A DNA stretch of 64,000 bases from Antennarius striatus. Its lineage: Eukaryota > Chordata > Actinopteri > Lophiiformes > Antennariidae. How positions within the stretch are numbered: the stretch's first letter is position 1; every line of letters begins with the position of its first letter. The position numbers and the translations under genes were made by a program. The notes below the pieces were generated by a model. That model saw only the letters and a program-made list of their open reading frames with translations. It made no database searches and had not been told where the DNA came from. Positions 9,967 to 21,554 of the stretch are shown here, piece after piece. Location: positions 10,387,001-10,451,000 of the forward strand of contig NC_090795.1 in NCBI RefSeq assembly GCF_040054535.1, read 5' to 3'.

Positions 9967-10160
9967 TCTCCTCTGGACATGTCCAAACCATCTCAGCCTG
10001 GCCTTTGTCTCCAAAACCTCTAACATGTGCTGTCCCCCTGATGTACTAATTCCTTATCCTATTCATCCTGGTCACTCCCAAAGAGAACCTCAGAATCTTC
10101 ATCTGTGCTACCTCCAGCTCTGTCTCCTGTCTTTCCCTCAGTGACACTGTAGACCAGGGG
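9961..10160 (-). mobile_element. LINE 3' end fragment (copy 2, right half)
   Basis: The sequence continues copy 2 after the L2 insertion (ACTATCTCTCCT..., then CTAACATGTGCTGTCCC shared with copy 1). It runs about 100 bases beyond where copy 1 ends. Confidence 0.7.
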
Positions 10161-10592
10161 TTTTCAATTAAAAGTCACGGAGGTCCGGTTATAAAAAGTT
10201 CCTCTTCGTAAAAGGTCTGAACCCAAGTCCAGTTTGTGTCTTATAGCTGGTCTCTATGTCCACATTATCATTTATTATAAATTGTCAATGCAGCATATGT
10301 TTAAGTGTGTGCACAGCTAGCTCTTTTACCTCACCATGATTAAAAATAGACCCAGGCAAATACATTTCAAGCCTTTATGTTAGATTGAAGAAGACACAAA
10401 CTTCAGAATTAAAAATAAAGTGCAAAAAGAGCGGAATAATCCTTTTTCTCATAAATGAAAGACATCCCAGCATTTCAGAAAGCATGAGTAAAAACTCTCT
10501 TTCAGGGGAAAAATACAAACAAAACTTTCTTCATGAGAGAAAGGGGCGTGTGGCCTGCCAATAATTTACTTGTACACAAGTAACCTTGTGCA
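10161..10592. other. No gene; possible hAT remnant
   Basis: The start (ACCAGGGGTTTTCAATT) resembles the left end of a hAT-like MITE, but I found no matching right end. The rest is AT-rich with no coding signal. Confidence 0.3.
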
Positions 10593-10637
10593 CACCTTGT
10601 GGTGGTGATCACCTTGTGGTGGTCACCTTGTGGTGGT
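10593..10637. repeat. Three copies of a 14-bp unit
   Basis: CACCTTGTGGTGGT occurs at 10593-10606, 10610-10623 and 10624-10637; the first two are separated by GAT. Confidence 0.9.
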
Positions 10638-10849
10638 CTCTGTCGTGTATGGTGAAAGAGACCACTGGACTTTGTCAGCATCTCTTTTATTGCTGCATGT
10701 ACAGTATGTCCTCTCCTCTTGTGTGTGTTTCATAGTGGTGTTACACTCAGCAAGGAGCTCCTGATCTTTGTGAAGGAACCTGACAAACTCCTCCTTCAAG
10801 ATAACTCCTACTCTATTCCTCTTCCTATCTCCAACCACCCACCATTGCG

Positions 10850-11149
10850 TGGGTGGTTGGAGAAGTTCAAAAGGAGGACTGGAATTCACTTTGTGTTTCG
10901 GCATGGTGAGGCAATAGTGCACGAACCAACGAGGGCAAAAAACAATGAGGACAGTAGTTAAAAGGTAAATGACCATCATTTTTATTCTTTATTCTTTGTT
11001 TTTTACGTTAGGCACAACTCTCATTTACTGTGTAATAATCTAATTGTAACATGTATTTGTTACATGTTTTGATGCATTTTTATGCTTTATAAAACATTTA
11101 TGTCTGAATTTTGGGGGGCTTGGAACGGATTAGGGCAGAGGTACCACTG
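10850..11149 (+). mobile_element. Tigger/pogo-type transposon 3' fragment
   Basis: The + strand reads WLEKFKRRTGIHFV, then NNEDSS and a stop, which matches the remnant frame inside the Tigger-like element at 43227-44171. The right end GGTACCACTG at 11140-11149, followed by TA, is that element's terminal inverted repeat. The left end of the transposon is missing. The piece starts at a 13-bp hairpin (10829-10862). It lies just downstream of nup58-like exon F. Confidence 0.75.
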
Positions 11150-12018
11150 TACTTCAAAATGTGACTTATGCTTTCTGGACTGCTGTCTGTTAGCCTACTT
11201 ACTCTGATGGAGCGGTCTTCTGCTGAAGCGCAGGCGGAGTGTTGATCCCCTGAAAGAGACAAAGACAATTAATCCTCCTTACATTTTTGGGATTCCACCT
11301 GTTTTTGCCAGATAATTTTCCAAATTTTACGTGTGAGGAACATGGTTACCTACATATATCTCAGTGGCCTGTAGCTATACCTTGGTTACATTTATCTATA
11401 GAACTGGAGTATTGTTAATCTTATGAGATTTGTGACTGAAAATATGAAATGGTTTGAAAACACATTTAATAAAACCAACTGTGATAAACATTTTTGACTA
11501 CTTGGATAAGTCCAAAATCTAGTGATGTCTAACTTATAAAGCAGTAATTACTACATAACACTGGTGCAGAAAGACAAAAACACATGGGCTTTTGGTTTAT
11601 ATATTTTTCCCATTTCTACCTGTGCTGTTTCCAGTACAAGCTGGTCAATGGCCTGGTCTGGTGTTGAATGCCACTGGCACGGGCAGAGAGATTCTGTTTG
11701 ATGGTCTTGATGTCATCTTTGATTTCCAAAAGGGCTTTTGATGAGGATGAAAACAATGTGTTGATCTCCTCCTGTGCCTTTTTCTGCTCTTTTAAAAATT
11801 CCCTATTTAAAAAACAAAGTAGGAACAAAGGCCACTGGAAATTAATTAAAAAAACAAAACAAAACGCTCCACAGACGACTGTCTGACATGGTGACATTGT
11901 GATTACTATAATTCTTTGCTCTCCTAGCTACGATTGAAATGTAAAACTAATAGTCACCTCCTGGAAAAATAGCACTACTGACAAAACATTTACACCTTTA
12001 GGCAAATTGCGCAATTCA

Positions 12019-12225
12019 AATATGTTAAGATGTGTAACCCAACAATTTCTGGATTACTATGATAACAAACACATACAACAACTTTCTACAACAACTAGGT
12101 GTAGAAAATTGTTCTTTTTTAAAACTTTCTGATCAATGGGACTTACTTTACGTTGGTCCCCGATGTGTCAATCTCAAAATCAAAGGTGCTCCAGAAATCA
12201 ATTCCACCCAGGTCAGTACTCGGAG
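12019..12225 (-). repeat. Second copy of the 200-bp segment (see 5715-5915)
   Basis: This copy contains most of nup58-like exon D and about 128 bases of the following intron. Its donor (AAA|GTAAGT at 12147/12146) is intact, which suggests it is closer to the original form than the copy at 5715-5915. Confidence 0.8.
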
Positions 12226-14154
12226 CTGAAGCTGCTGATGCTGCAGTGGGGCAGGCACCTCCTGTTCCAAGAGTGGCCTGACTCGAACCTGCAACACCCA
12301 GTTAGCACGCCGGGTATAAGACAGAAGAGCATCAGTGAGATTGACAACCTTTTTTAAAATTGTCTTGCCATTGTCTGGAACTCTGTGGATATCACTCTCA
12401 GAGCTTTTCTTCTCACCTGTAGATACAGTGTTGGAGAAGAGTCCCCCGCCCAGTGACGGACCTGTTAAGGCTGATGTTGTGGTTGTTGTGCCACCAAGAC
12501 CAAGAGTGAGGCCCGTGGCTGCAGGCTGCTGTGGAGCTGTGGATGTCAGGACAGAGCCAAATGTTAAACCTGCACCTGCAGGGGCTGTGGTGGAGGTGGT
12601 AGCCGTGGTGGTGAGGGACAAAGGTTTTACTGAGGCAGTGGGCTTGTTGAAGGCCCAGCTGAAACCAGTGGATGGAGCTGAAGTGGCTGGGGAACCTGAG
12701 AGAAAAGATAAATGTATAAATAAACCTTAAACTCTGTTTGGATCAACTTTCTAAGATACTATTTCAGAAACATCCCAGAAATAACAAAATGCCTGATGTA
12801 AGGCCAGCAGTGGGCACAGCATCATCTAAAATAGAACGAAATCAAAAGATAAAACAATTTGTATGTGAGGGAGAACAAGTTAAATTAATTAAATAAAAAA
12901 TGAGCTTCATTGCATGTCACTGGCTTTACTTATGCAGCTGTATAACATTATTATTATTACTTGAGGCAGGTGTGTTGAAGGAGAATCCTCCAGCAGGTGT
13001 TTGTCCAGAGAGGATGCCTCCTAGGCCAGGACAATGGGTGGTGCTCGTGGTGGAGGCAGGGGTTGCGGTTGCTGTATCGAGAACAGTCCCGATGGAAAAG
13101 CCACTAGAGCTGGTCACAGGTGTACTGGAACGGCAAGAAAAAACAAACAAACAAACAAACAAACATATATAAGGATTAAAAACTATATGGATTATAAACT
13201 GGGCTAGACTAAAGTGGAAAACTAAAATGCAAGGTCTGACTTGGCATAGCAATAAATTTACTTCTGTTATACAAATACAATTGAATTAAACCCCAAAACC
13301 AATTTATAAATTTTAACAGAATGACTTCATAGTTTTTATAATAATAATAATGCACATTTTAAGTGTTAAATGTTACCTATCAGACTTCAGATTACCAAGA
13401 CAACCCAGAATTGATCAGCTAAATAACTGCTATTTATTCTTTCTTTCTGCTACAAGTCAACCTTTGTTTTAACAATGGATTGGTGACATCACACTGTTGT
13501 ATGTCAGTGTTAAACACAAAAGTGTGTCGCCTACATTTGACTATAACAGTATTAAGTCACGCAAGTTTTACAATGTGCTAACTTCTGAATGTGTACTAAG
13601 CTAACGTAAGCTTAGTAATTACCTGGTTGTGGTCATCCCTGGTTCTGAATATCCTGAACCAGTGTTGGTGGAACCATTTGTCCCCGATCCAAAATAAAAG
13701 ACAGACATTTTTCTTTATGATTTACTCATTCACAGCAACTGGCCACAGTGAATTTAGTGACACATAAGTGCTCACTGCAGCGATGCTCAGATGAAACTTC
13801 ATAAAGCCTTGAAGCTTTGAAGCCTTTCATCCCCTTGGCACAAAGCTTCTTGAGGCTTCATTTGCTCTAGTAGGACATCTACTGGACCACTGGTGGTAGA
13901 GCAGTCCACCACTGGTTTTCTATTAATGTTATGTAATCTGAAGCACGGCTTGAATGTCATTACTGAGACGACAGTAACAGCATTTATATGCCTGTCCATA
14001 GCAGATCTGTCTTCTCAGTTGCTGAAAAACCCCACACACACACACGCACACACACACACGTCTCTTGTATATACGTGTGTATGTATCTCAATAACAGCGC
14101 TGGCAGTATCATATCAGTCCCCAGTAATGTGATCTTCTCCGGCTGGTACCTTAC

Positions 14155-14400
14155 TTGAGTAAACCTGGGGGGAGTCCTCATCTCCGGGTTTGGAGCGGAG
14201 GTTGCGGTGAACGCGGTCCAGCAGCGATTTGTTGTCTTGGCAGAGCAAGGTACGGACATTGTCCAGCCTGGACCGGCCTTAAATCCTCACACTTCTTGGA
14301 TGGCGAGTCGTCAGCCAGGTTAATGATCTTGTCACCATCATCAGTAGCAGAGCGCTCCAGGTCCACGATAGACTTATCATGTGATGTTACTTTACTTCCA
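14155..14400 (-). pseudogene. Degraded exon of an unrecognised gene
   Basis: On the - strand one frame reads SIVDLERSATDD, NLADDSPSKKCEDL (about 14375-14285). The adjacent frame continues with RLDNVRTLLCQDNKSLLDRV and KPGDEDSPQVY, ending at a GTAAGG donor (exon edge 14155). Both halves look protein-coding, but they are one base out of register, so the exon is broken or there is a sequence error. It lies upstream of the nup58 copy and next to a CpG-rich stretch. I do not recognise the family, so no function is given. Confidence 0.45.
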
Positions 14401-14459
14401 GCGGGTCTAGAGCAGCTGAAACCTCTCTATTGTTTGTTGCATATATAATTGCTCAGATG

Positions 14460-14860
14460 TACTTAGAACATCTGAGCGCATATCCTCCACCATCGCCCCC
14501 CTGCGCGTTAGCAGTCGCTCCTTCGCGTCAGGCCCGGTTTCGGACGCGTCTTACACGTTCAAGGCTGATTTATAACGATAAATAAATATAAATACGGCCA
14601 TCATACAGATATTGTAGGAGCCACACATTATTTTGCCGCTGTTTTGTTTTTATTTTGTATACTTTCTAGTTGTTTAGTTTGGTTGCTGTGGTGACGAGGG
14701 GAGTTTGGGTCACGTGTCCACCGTAAGCGACGGCCGTGAGGTTGTGTCAGGGACCGATCACAGGCGCCGAGGGAGGAGAGAGGCGAGTCTGGTAGCCGTC
14801 ATGTTTGTTCACCGTTTTCGTTCTGCTTGATTACGTTTGTTTCGTCCGCTAACAGTTCGC
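14460..14860 (+). promoter_or_regulatory. CpG-rich stretch, candidate ropn1l promoter
   Basis: CpG dinucleotides are much denser here than in the surrounding DNA (for example GCGCGTTAGCAGTCGC and GGCGCCGAGGG). It lies 0.8-1.2 kb upstream of the ropn1l coding start. The first coding exon of ropn1l opens directly after a splice acceptor, so an untranslated first exon probably starts here. No TATA box is evident. Confidence 0.45.
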
Positions 14861-15677
14861 ACGTCTTATAATTATACGTCTTCATTATAATATATATAAT
14901 ATATATAATAAACCGTGATTTCGATAAGGTTACAGCGGTGCTGCGCTGCAAACGCGGTTGCAAGCGCTACAAATTAATCAAAGGATACTGTTGCCATGTG
15001 AATAATTTAAAAATTAAAGATTAAAGTTTAAAGACCCTTTTATTAGTCCCCCGTGGGGAACATTATTAATCATTACACACGTCTGGTACAGTATTGATCC
15101 AGTGGATATTTTTAACCTAAAGTTATTCCTATTTTATCCCACATTTCTTTGGTTTTAATCCGCTGTCTTCAACAGCTAAGGTAACGTTAACCCTGATTAA
15201 ATGTTAGTTAGGCAGATAAATGAGTTGTAGTTGCATGTAACGATTTGAGTAACCAAGTAACGAGAAACATCTCGGAAAGTTAAAGGAGTGATGAATATAC
15301 GAATGTGACTAAAATGAAGCAATAAAGAACAAGTTATACCAGATAGGATTTTTCCCAATCTTGTAAAAAAAAAAAAGAAAAAAAAAAAAAGCAGCAACTT
15401 CTGCTCCTGATAATTAAATCAAATACCAGCTACCTAACATGGAGTCCTCGCAGTCGTTTTCTTTATTCGACAATTTAATATTTTTTTTCTTCCATTCTTC
15501 CCAAACTTTCTCAATGGCATCAAGTAACTAAGTCAATAGAACCAGAATTCTGTTTTTGTGACATATATTTTCGATTTGTTAATGTCCCCAAGCTGACACT
15601 TTTCTATTGTTTCACCATCTTCTATTAGGTAGACGTAACCTGCTATTGGAACTAAGTTTCATTGTTTTATATTCCAG
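14861..15677 (+). other. Probable 5' intron of ropn1l
   Basis: AT-rich DNA with an (A)n/(T)n run at 15364-15391. A short repeat remnant at about 15030-15065 (CTTTTATTAGTCCCCCGTGGGGAA) is similar to the one at 32070. No coding signal is visible. Confidence 0.4.
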
Positions 15678-15679
15678 CC

Positions 15680-18600
15680 ATGCCTCCCCCAGACACATTC
15701 TACTGTCACCAGCAGATCGACATCCCTCCTCAGCTGCCAGACATCCTCAAAAACTTTACTAAGGCGGCCATCCGCACACAGCCCAAGGATCTGCTGCTGT
15801 GGTCTGCGTCGTAAGTTTAGGCAGAGGGTAGTGATACATGTGAATATGTTTTATTCCAATCTTGATCTTTTCAACAACATCATAAACAGTGTCTCCAGGC
15901 TACATGTCTGTATGAAACAGCGTACCCCTTTCACCTGTGTATCTCTCATCTTTGCATCGACTGGGTATAATTGGATCCCAGGGGCTTCTGTGTTACAGCA
16001 GGGTTAAACTATCTGACTTTATCCAACAAACATTAAAAAAAAATCTTTAAAAATACTGGGCATATGTGAAATATATCAAGAGTGTGTTTGTACCCCTAAG
16101 GACTGACACATTACTTGTTATTTTATCGGCCAAAGTTATTTGGCAGTGTTTACAGCAAAAGACAATAATGTGAGCCATATGGGGACATAAAAACAATTCA
16201 AATGTCTCCTGGGTTACAAGATGTTTATATGCTGCTGAACTAGTATCGGGTACTCGTTCTGCCTCCAAATTCACAATAACATTTGAACTGTGACAGAAGC
16301 CCGCTGACATATTGAAAACATTTCTTTACTTAAAAGATGATTCGTTCAGCTAATGGTAGTAGTGAGAACTCATTCATTTGGTCTAATGTCAAATTACTGA
16401 TTATTAATTTCAAAGCCGGGGGGTGATGGGTGACAAGCAAAGTGAAGCTAAGCCTGATAGTCAATAAAATATGAATATGTGTCAATTATGTTTCTTTGTC
16501 TTCGTCCAGATATTTCAGTGCATTGTCTAAAGGAGAGGTTCTGCCTGTCAAGGACAGGCTGGAGATGAATGTTGCCACCCAGAGGACTGACACTGGTCTG
16601 ACTCCAGGTCTTCTTAAGATTCTCCATAAGCAGGTATTTTGCTGATTTTATTTGACATATTGTTTTACTAATTGTTTGCTTCATAGTGTAGCTTTTGGTT
16701 TACTTTTTTGCATTTGCATGACCTATGCATTCTGTATTTTGAAGTGATTACTGCATTTAATGTTCCATGAGTGTACATTAGTACTTTTATTAAGTTTAAT
16801 ATCCTCATTTGCTTATACCAATATTGTTTCGTGTTTGTCTGTATTTTGTAGCGTTGGTATTTTCCCATCTGGATCATTAAATGTTCGTATTGTAAACCTC
16901 ACATATTGTTACCTCACCCAGGGCATTTATTGGCATATGCATTCATTAAGAGATGGAAAATTGATATTTCCTTAAAGGCTGACACATGATGGACTTACTC
17001 GCACGAGGATGTGGCTCTATTAGTGTTCAGTACTAAAAAAGTGTTTAATTTGACAATCTGGCAAATGAAAGAAAAGATCGTTAACTCAGTAGACATAAAT
17101 CCATTAAAACTGTAAAATTGTGCTGGTTTGAACACTAATTTAGATATTTAACTTACATATCAATATGCATCTTGGAAATGGAACAAACTCCTCATCTTGC
17201 TGTGTCATTAATACATAACCTATGATGAAATCTTGCTGACTGTTAACAGATTTGTTTGCATAGAATAATACATAATTACTCATGGATGTTTTTCAGTCAT
17301 CTGATAAACTCAACAACCTTATGTAATTGTTCTCATCCATCCTAACTCTTTTCCCACGTCCCAATCTTAGCTGTCCCCCAGCGAAACATGCAGCAAGGAC
17401 GACCTGCAGAAGAAATGGAGGGGCCTGTGTCTGCCCGCAGAGCAACTTCAGACCCTGCTGTCACTGGGCAGCTTCAGCTCAGAAATCAACTGGATGGAGT
17501 TTCTTGCCCTGGGCTGCAGTGCTCTTGGAGGGGTGAGGTGTTATATAAGGCCAGATATAAATGCTAATACCACTTTATACTACATTCTCCAAGCTTTAAA
17601 CCCCATAGTAAGGCAAAGGACAGCTGGAGATCCCCAAGCAGCACCTTTTTTTGTCTTCTGGTGTTTAAACTAGATCCAGATGTCTGTGATCTAGACTTTT
17701 CTCTCTATCAGCGTCCCCAGGCTAAGAGATAAATGGAGGGGAAGGATTAATCCCTCTCTGACTTCTCCGATCTTTGCAGTGTTGTGAAGGTGATGATTTT
17801 GCTTAAAAGTTGCCGATAGAGCAGTAGAGGCAGATTAAAGAGAATTACTTTAAGCTCTGAGAACTTTGTAGATTATGTTTTAGAATCGACAAAAGCAAAT
17901 GCAGTTTAACATCACCAACTTGATGTGCTCAGTATGAGTAGATTGGAGAAGATCTGGAGCGCAAGAGACTGTTCAGCTTTCACCACATGGTGGCAGTCTT
18001 GCACTGCATGGACGCGAATGTTTTTGAATTTCTTGCAAGCCATTCTCTGATGAGATGTCTATTTGCAGTACACACTTGAGATGCTCAAGCAAGATGTGAT
18101 TGTGCTTGCATGCTGCATCTATGTTTTTTGCATTTGTGCATCACAATGCTACCGTCTGTTTCTCTGCAACTAAACACACTTTCTCAGACCCTCATGAGTA
18201 CCATGAAGTTTGTCTGTGAGATCCTGACAGAAGACGAGGAGGGCGGCGCTGCCATGATCCCATTCAACACTTTTGTCAAGCTTTACACTTACCTGGCTCA
18301 CCTGGATGGGGATGTGAATCAAGGCCACATTGACATCGTCCTCAACAGCCTGCAGGAACGAGTGTAGGTGTTGTTCAAGTGTGTCATTTCCAAGAATGAA
18401 AGAAGACCTACGTCACTACTTGCAATAAGTAGAGGCGATGTAGGCGGTAGAAATGTTACCTTGTCTCAATACAGCTGACTTGTTTCTCATTTAAATAGCT
18501 TCCCCTTCAATTCAGCTCCATTGAATTCTACTAAAACTATCTGGAATATCACTCTTGCATATTTTTATTCCTTTTCTTGCTGTTTAGCTGAAAATTCTTC

Positions 18601-21472
18601 TAGAGTTTGATTGTATCATTTCTACACAAATTTAACACACCATAATGTGAAATATATTTTGTTGCTGGAAATCAGCAATTAGCACCTCTAAATTGAACTC
18701 TACAGCTTCACTGTGGAATTGTTGACTAAAATTATATTTTAAACTTGCACATGTTTAATAAGGTATTTATTATAGTAATCATGCAGCAAATACATTCAAA
18801 GTCTAACTGAGATGACGATGTCAGTGTATTTTCTGCCTTAGTTCTGCTCGGCCCAACATTTCTATCAGTTAAATTGTTAGATTGTACTCAGTAACGTGAA
18901 CAACCCCACACAGTAGGGCTGTTGTATCAACGCCCTGATTTTTCTGTTCAGCAGCGCCCAGCAGACCAGCATAAGTCAGGTGTCTAACTTTTACTGTTCA
19001 TTAGCATGAGGTGAGGAAAAGTGAGGGGGAAGCAAGGGACCCGGTAAGGAAGGATGGAGTACAATCAACAAAATGACAGCGTTCTATGAATAAATGTGCC
19101 TGCTAATTCTCCTTCGAGCACAGCTGTTGTTTCATTACTGAGAAACTGGTCCCATTAATTGTTAGCATCAGATACAGTAGGTTATTATTCATCATTGTCC
19201 AGCTGAATGAGGCTGCTATTTAAAGTCAGGTTGGAATCTTTTAATGAGCAACAAGAGAAGCACAAAGCTGCCTTCCACAAACTGTCAGGTGGCGTGTGTA
19301 CACTCTTTATCGATTGTTCCAGTATGTCTGCTCTAGCCAAAGTTCATTTATCATACACACAACCTATCATCTTGCAGTTTCACCTCATTTGGCCTCGCTG
19401 CTGGTGTATTCATTTCGCCCAGCGGAGAAAAAAGAGGGGTGGTAAAGAGATAAGCTCTGAGGGCACAAGAGCATGATTTTTCAGCTTGTGCTAAAGACTT
19501 AAACCTCCATGTGCTTTGTCCACTCCTCCAATATATAGTGCAGCACATGGGTCAGTAAAAATGCACTCTCAGACAGGTTTATTATACTAGAGAGACAACA
19601 CAAAATCACATGTGGGCCCAAATAAATCTTGGTCTTTCTAAATTTCACATAACTTCATATTTAATTCATGATCTGGAACATAGTTACAGATTTCCCCCCA
19701 GTGCATGCAAAAAAAAAAAAAAGTTTTGTCATTTTTTTAGTTATTTCATCAGGATGGGAGCTGTGGTGAGGCGAAGGGAGATGAAGGAAAGATGGAGTCT
19801 ATGCTTACCAAATAATGATCCGCCTATATAATGAAAAAGGAAAGGAGTTGTGTTAGAGCTTAAACTGAAGCAGAAGAAAAACTTTATTTTTTAATATCAG
19901 GTACAGTTTGAGTCTGTTCAGATGGAGTGTGTAAATCAAATATGGAGTAGCAGATGTTTGACAATCCAGGCATCAATACTATCAGTTACATCATTGTTTT
20001 TTAGATAATGTAGGTCAGAAAATTATTCTTATCATTTAGAATAAAGTATCTGCTAAACAGAAATGTGGACAAATTTTAGACTTGGGCCACAGAAACTTTT
20101 CCACAAACTTTTTTTTTAAAATGAAATCTGGAATTTCATGAGTTGTTGTTCGGAGCCATGCTTCCTTTTCATCAGAAAGTTCCTGTTTTCAAGTCGGTAC
20201 TTTCCAATACCCACGGACCATTTAGGATTGAGTGTGCAATGAAAAACATAACTGAATTGTGAAATAAATAGGACTGCAGCAGTTTATGGACACTTTTCTC
20301 TCTGTCACTGATCCGTGTTTGTCTCTGCTAATATATCAGAGATTTTAATGTTAAATGTGATGAATTACTTTTGAAGTTCTGGGAGTGGGTCTTTGAAGAA
20401 AACCATGGAGGAAAACGTAATCCTCATCATTCTAGAGACCTGAATTTTATTTTGTTGTTTTTCCAAATCTGAAGACTTTCCTCAAGCTTTATTTCAAAAC
20501 CACACTCTTACAATATCAAACTACAAACAGCAACAGCCAAACTACTTTGTTTCAGTCATCTATCCATCTATACCCACGAAAATTGGCATGAGTGTGTGAT
20601 CAGAGACACTTGTTGTACTGAAAAATGATTTTCCAGTTTGACAATAATTTTGAAGGAAATTATACCATATGCTCATAAATAATTCAGTCAGACAATCCGA
20701 TACAGATCTCGTTACCTTGTGTTAAAAAAAAAAAAGCGGACAAGAAACAAAAGCCATTTCCCTGTATTTATCAGTGGCTTCCTACTGTTCCCATTCTTGT
20801 CACTCTGCAGTCTGGAACAGACATGTTTCTGTTCTCAGATTTCCCGCGAAAGTGTATTTTTAGTGGCATCCTCTTGTTCAGTACCATGCATGTAAAGTAA
20901 AGCTTCAGAGCTGTGTAGTTTCCTTTGTTCGGATGTTGGAACTTGAGAGCAACATGATGTCATTACAAATATGTGAGTAGTTTTGGAATCTCTGCTCTAG
21001 GGTGGACAATGTTGCGTAATTTCCTCCAACTTTGCTCACAACATCGCATCTCCAGGGACACGACGAATGTAGCAGAGAAGTGCGAAAGAGAAAGGCCGAA
21101 GAGACAGTAGACACAAAGACTCCGATTTAGCTTCCTTTCTGCGGCTGTTGTGTAACTGAGGATGGGGGAAAATATGATTTGTGTTGTTTCGTCAGGGATT
21201 TCACATCAATCAGCTCTATTCTACTCATCACAGCTAGTCTGTAGTTTATAACATTCATGGCTTGTTTTATTTTATTTAATTAGATTTTCAGTTGTATATC
21301 AGTATACTATAAACATGTAATATGTCATCAATTAATAGTTGTGTTGTTGTGTTCCAGGGAGCTCCAGGGAGGAATGATAAAACCCCAGGACTTCATGTGT
21401 CTGGATGCTTTGGACTCAACTCCTTCTGATTCATCAAACCTTCACAGAGAAGCCTCTGGAGCTGAAAAATAA
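15680..21472 (+). CDS. ropn1l: Ropporin-1-like protein (RIIa-domain sperm/cilium protein)
   Basis: ROPN1L binds A-kinase anchoring proteins through an RIIa-like dimerisation/docking domain in sperm flagella and motile cilia. Coding exons: 15680-15810, 16510-16633, 17371-17532, 18188-18363 and 21358-21472. All have AG/GT borders and matching phases, giving 708 bases and 235 residues, close to the mammalian length of about 230. The start MPPPDTFYCHQQIDIPPQLP and the RIIa helix (about residues 13-45, LPDILKNFTKAAIRTQP...LLLWSASYF) are diagnostic. Later landmarks are DTGLTPGLLKILHKQ, INWMEFLALGCSALGG, FVKLYTYLAHLDGDV and QDFMCLDAL. AATAAA at 21549-21554 probably ends the mRNA. The C-terminal 20 or so residues (Ser/Asp-rich) look lineage-specific. 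No damage is seen. Confidence 0.95.
18364..21357 (+). other. ropn1l intron 4
   Basis: About 3 kb with no convincing coding signal, and poly-A runs near 19710 and 20722. Open frames here (for example 19207-19476) lack family motifs. Confidence 0.5.
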
Positions 21473-21548
21473 ATATGAAGACAGAAATCAAAAGGATCAA
21501 CTCTACATACTCACCTTGAAATTTCGTTGTACTATTGTTTGATGACAA

Positions 21549-21554
21549 AATAAA
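21549..21554 (+). terminator. ropn1l polyadenylation signal
   Basis: AATAAA lies 77 bases after the stop codon, and CT/T-rich sequence follows. Confidence 0.75.

Larger units (their letters stand above)
8350..13708 (-). pseudogene. nup58: Decayed, intron-containing nup58 (NUPL1) copy
   Basis: NUP58 is an FG nucleoporin of the central Nup62 channel complex. Recognisable exons on the - strand, in order: A 13708-13623 (start MSVFYFGSGTNGSTNTG); B 13124-12961 (FG/T/S-rich); C 12695-12417 (GAGLTFGSVLTST, LTLGLGGT); D 12288-12147 (STDLGGIDF); E 11802-11620 (coiled coil, FLKEQKKAQEEI, GIQH); F 11249-11203 (NTPPALQQKTAPSE); G about 8846-8744 (SPQ...AAQLQ); H about 8572-8402 (DVFDCKR, RVTTRPLPFSNVPN, AVAMAATLTQ). 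Many splice sites survive and exon phases A-D agree. Lesions: a one-base frameshift inside E, a TGA at 8497-8495 where the family has Trp, a TAA at 8404-8402, and no C-terminal FG tail. It is therefore an unprocessed duplicate, not a retrocopy. An assembly error cannot be excluded for single lesions, but their number argues for real decay. Confidence 0.85.

Noticed and set aside
12335-12730. 131-codon + strand frame rich in Val/Pro
   Set aside because: It is the antisense shadow of nup58-like exons C and D, which explain the sequence better.
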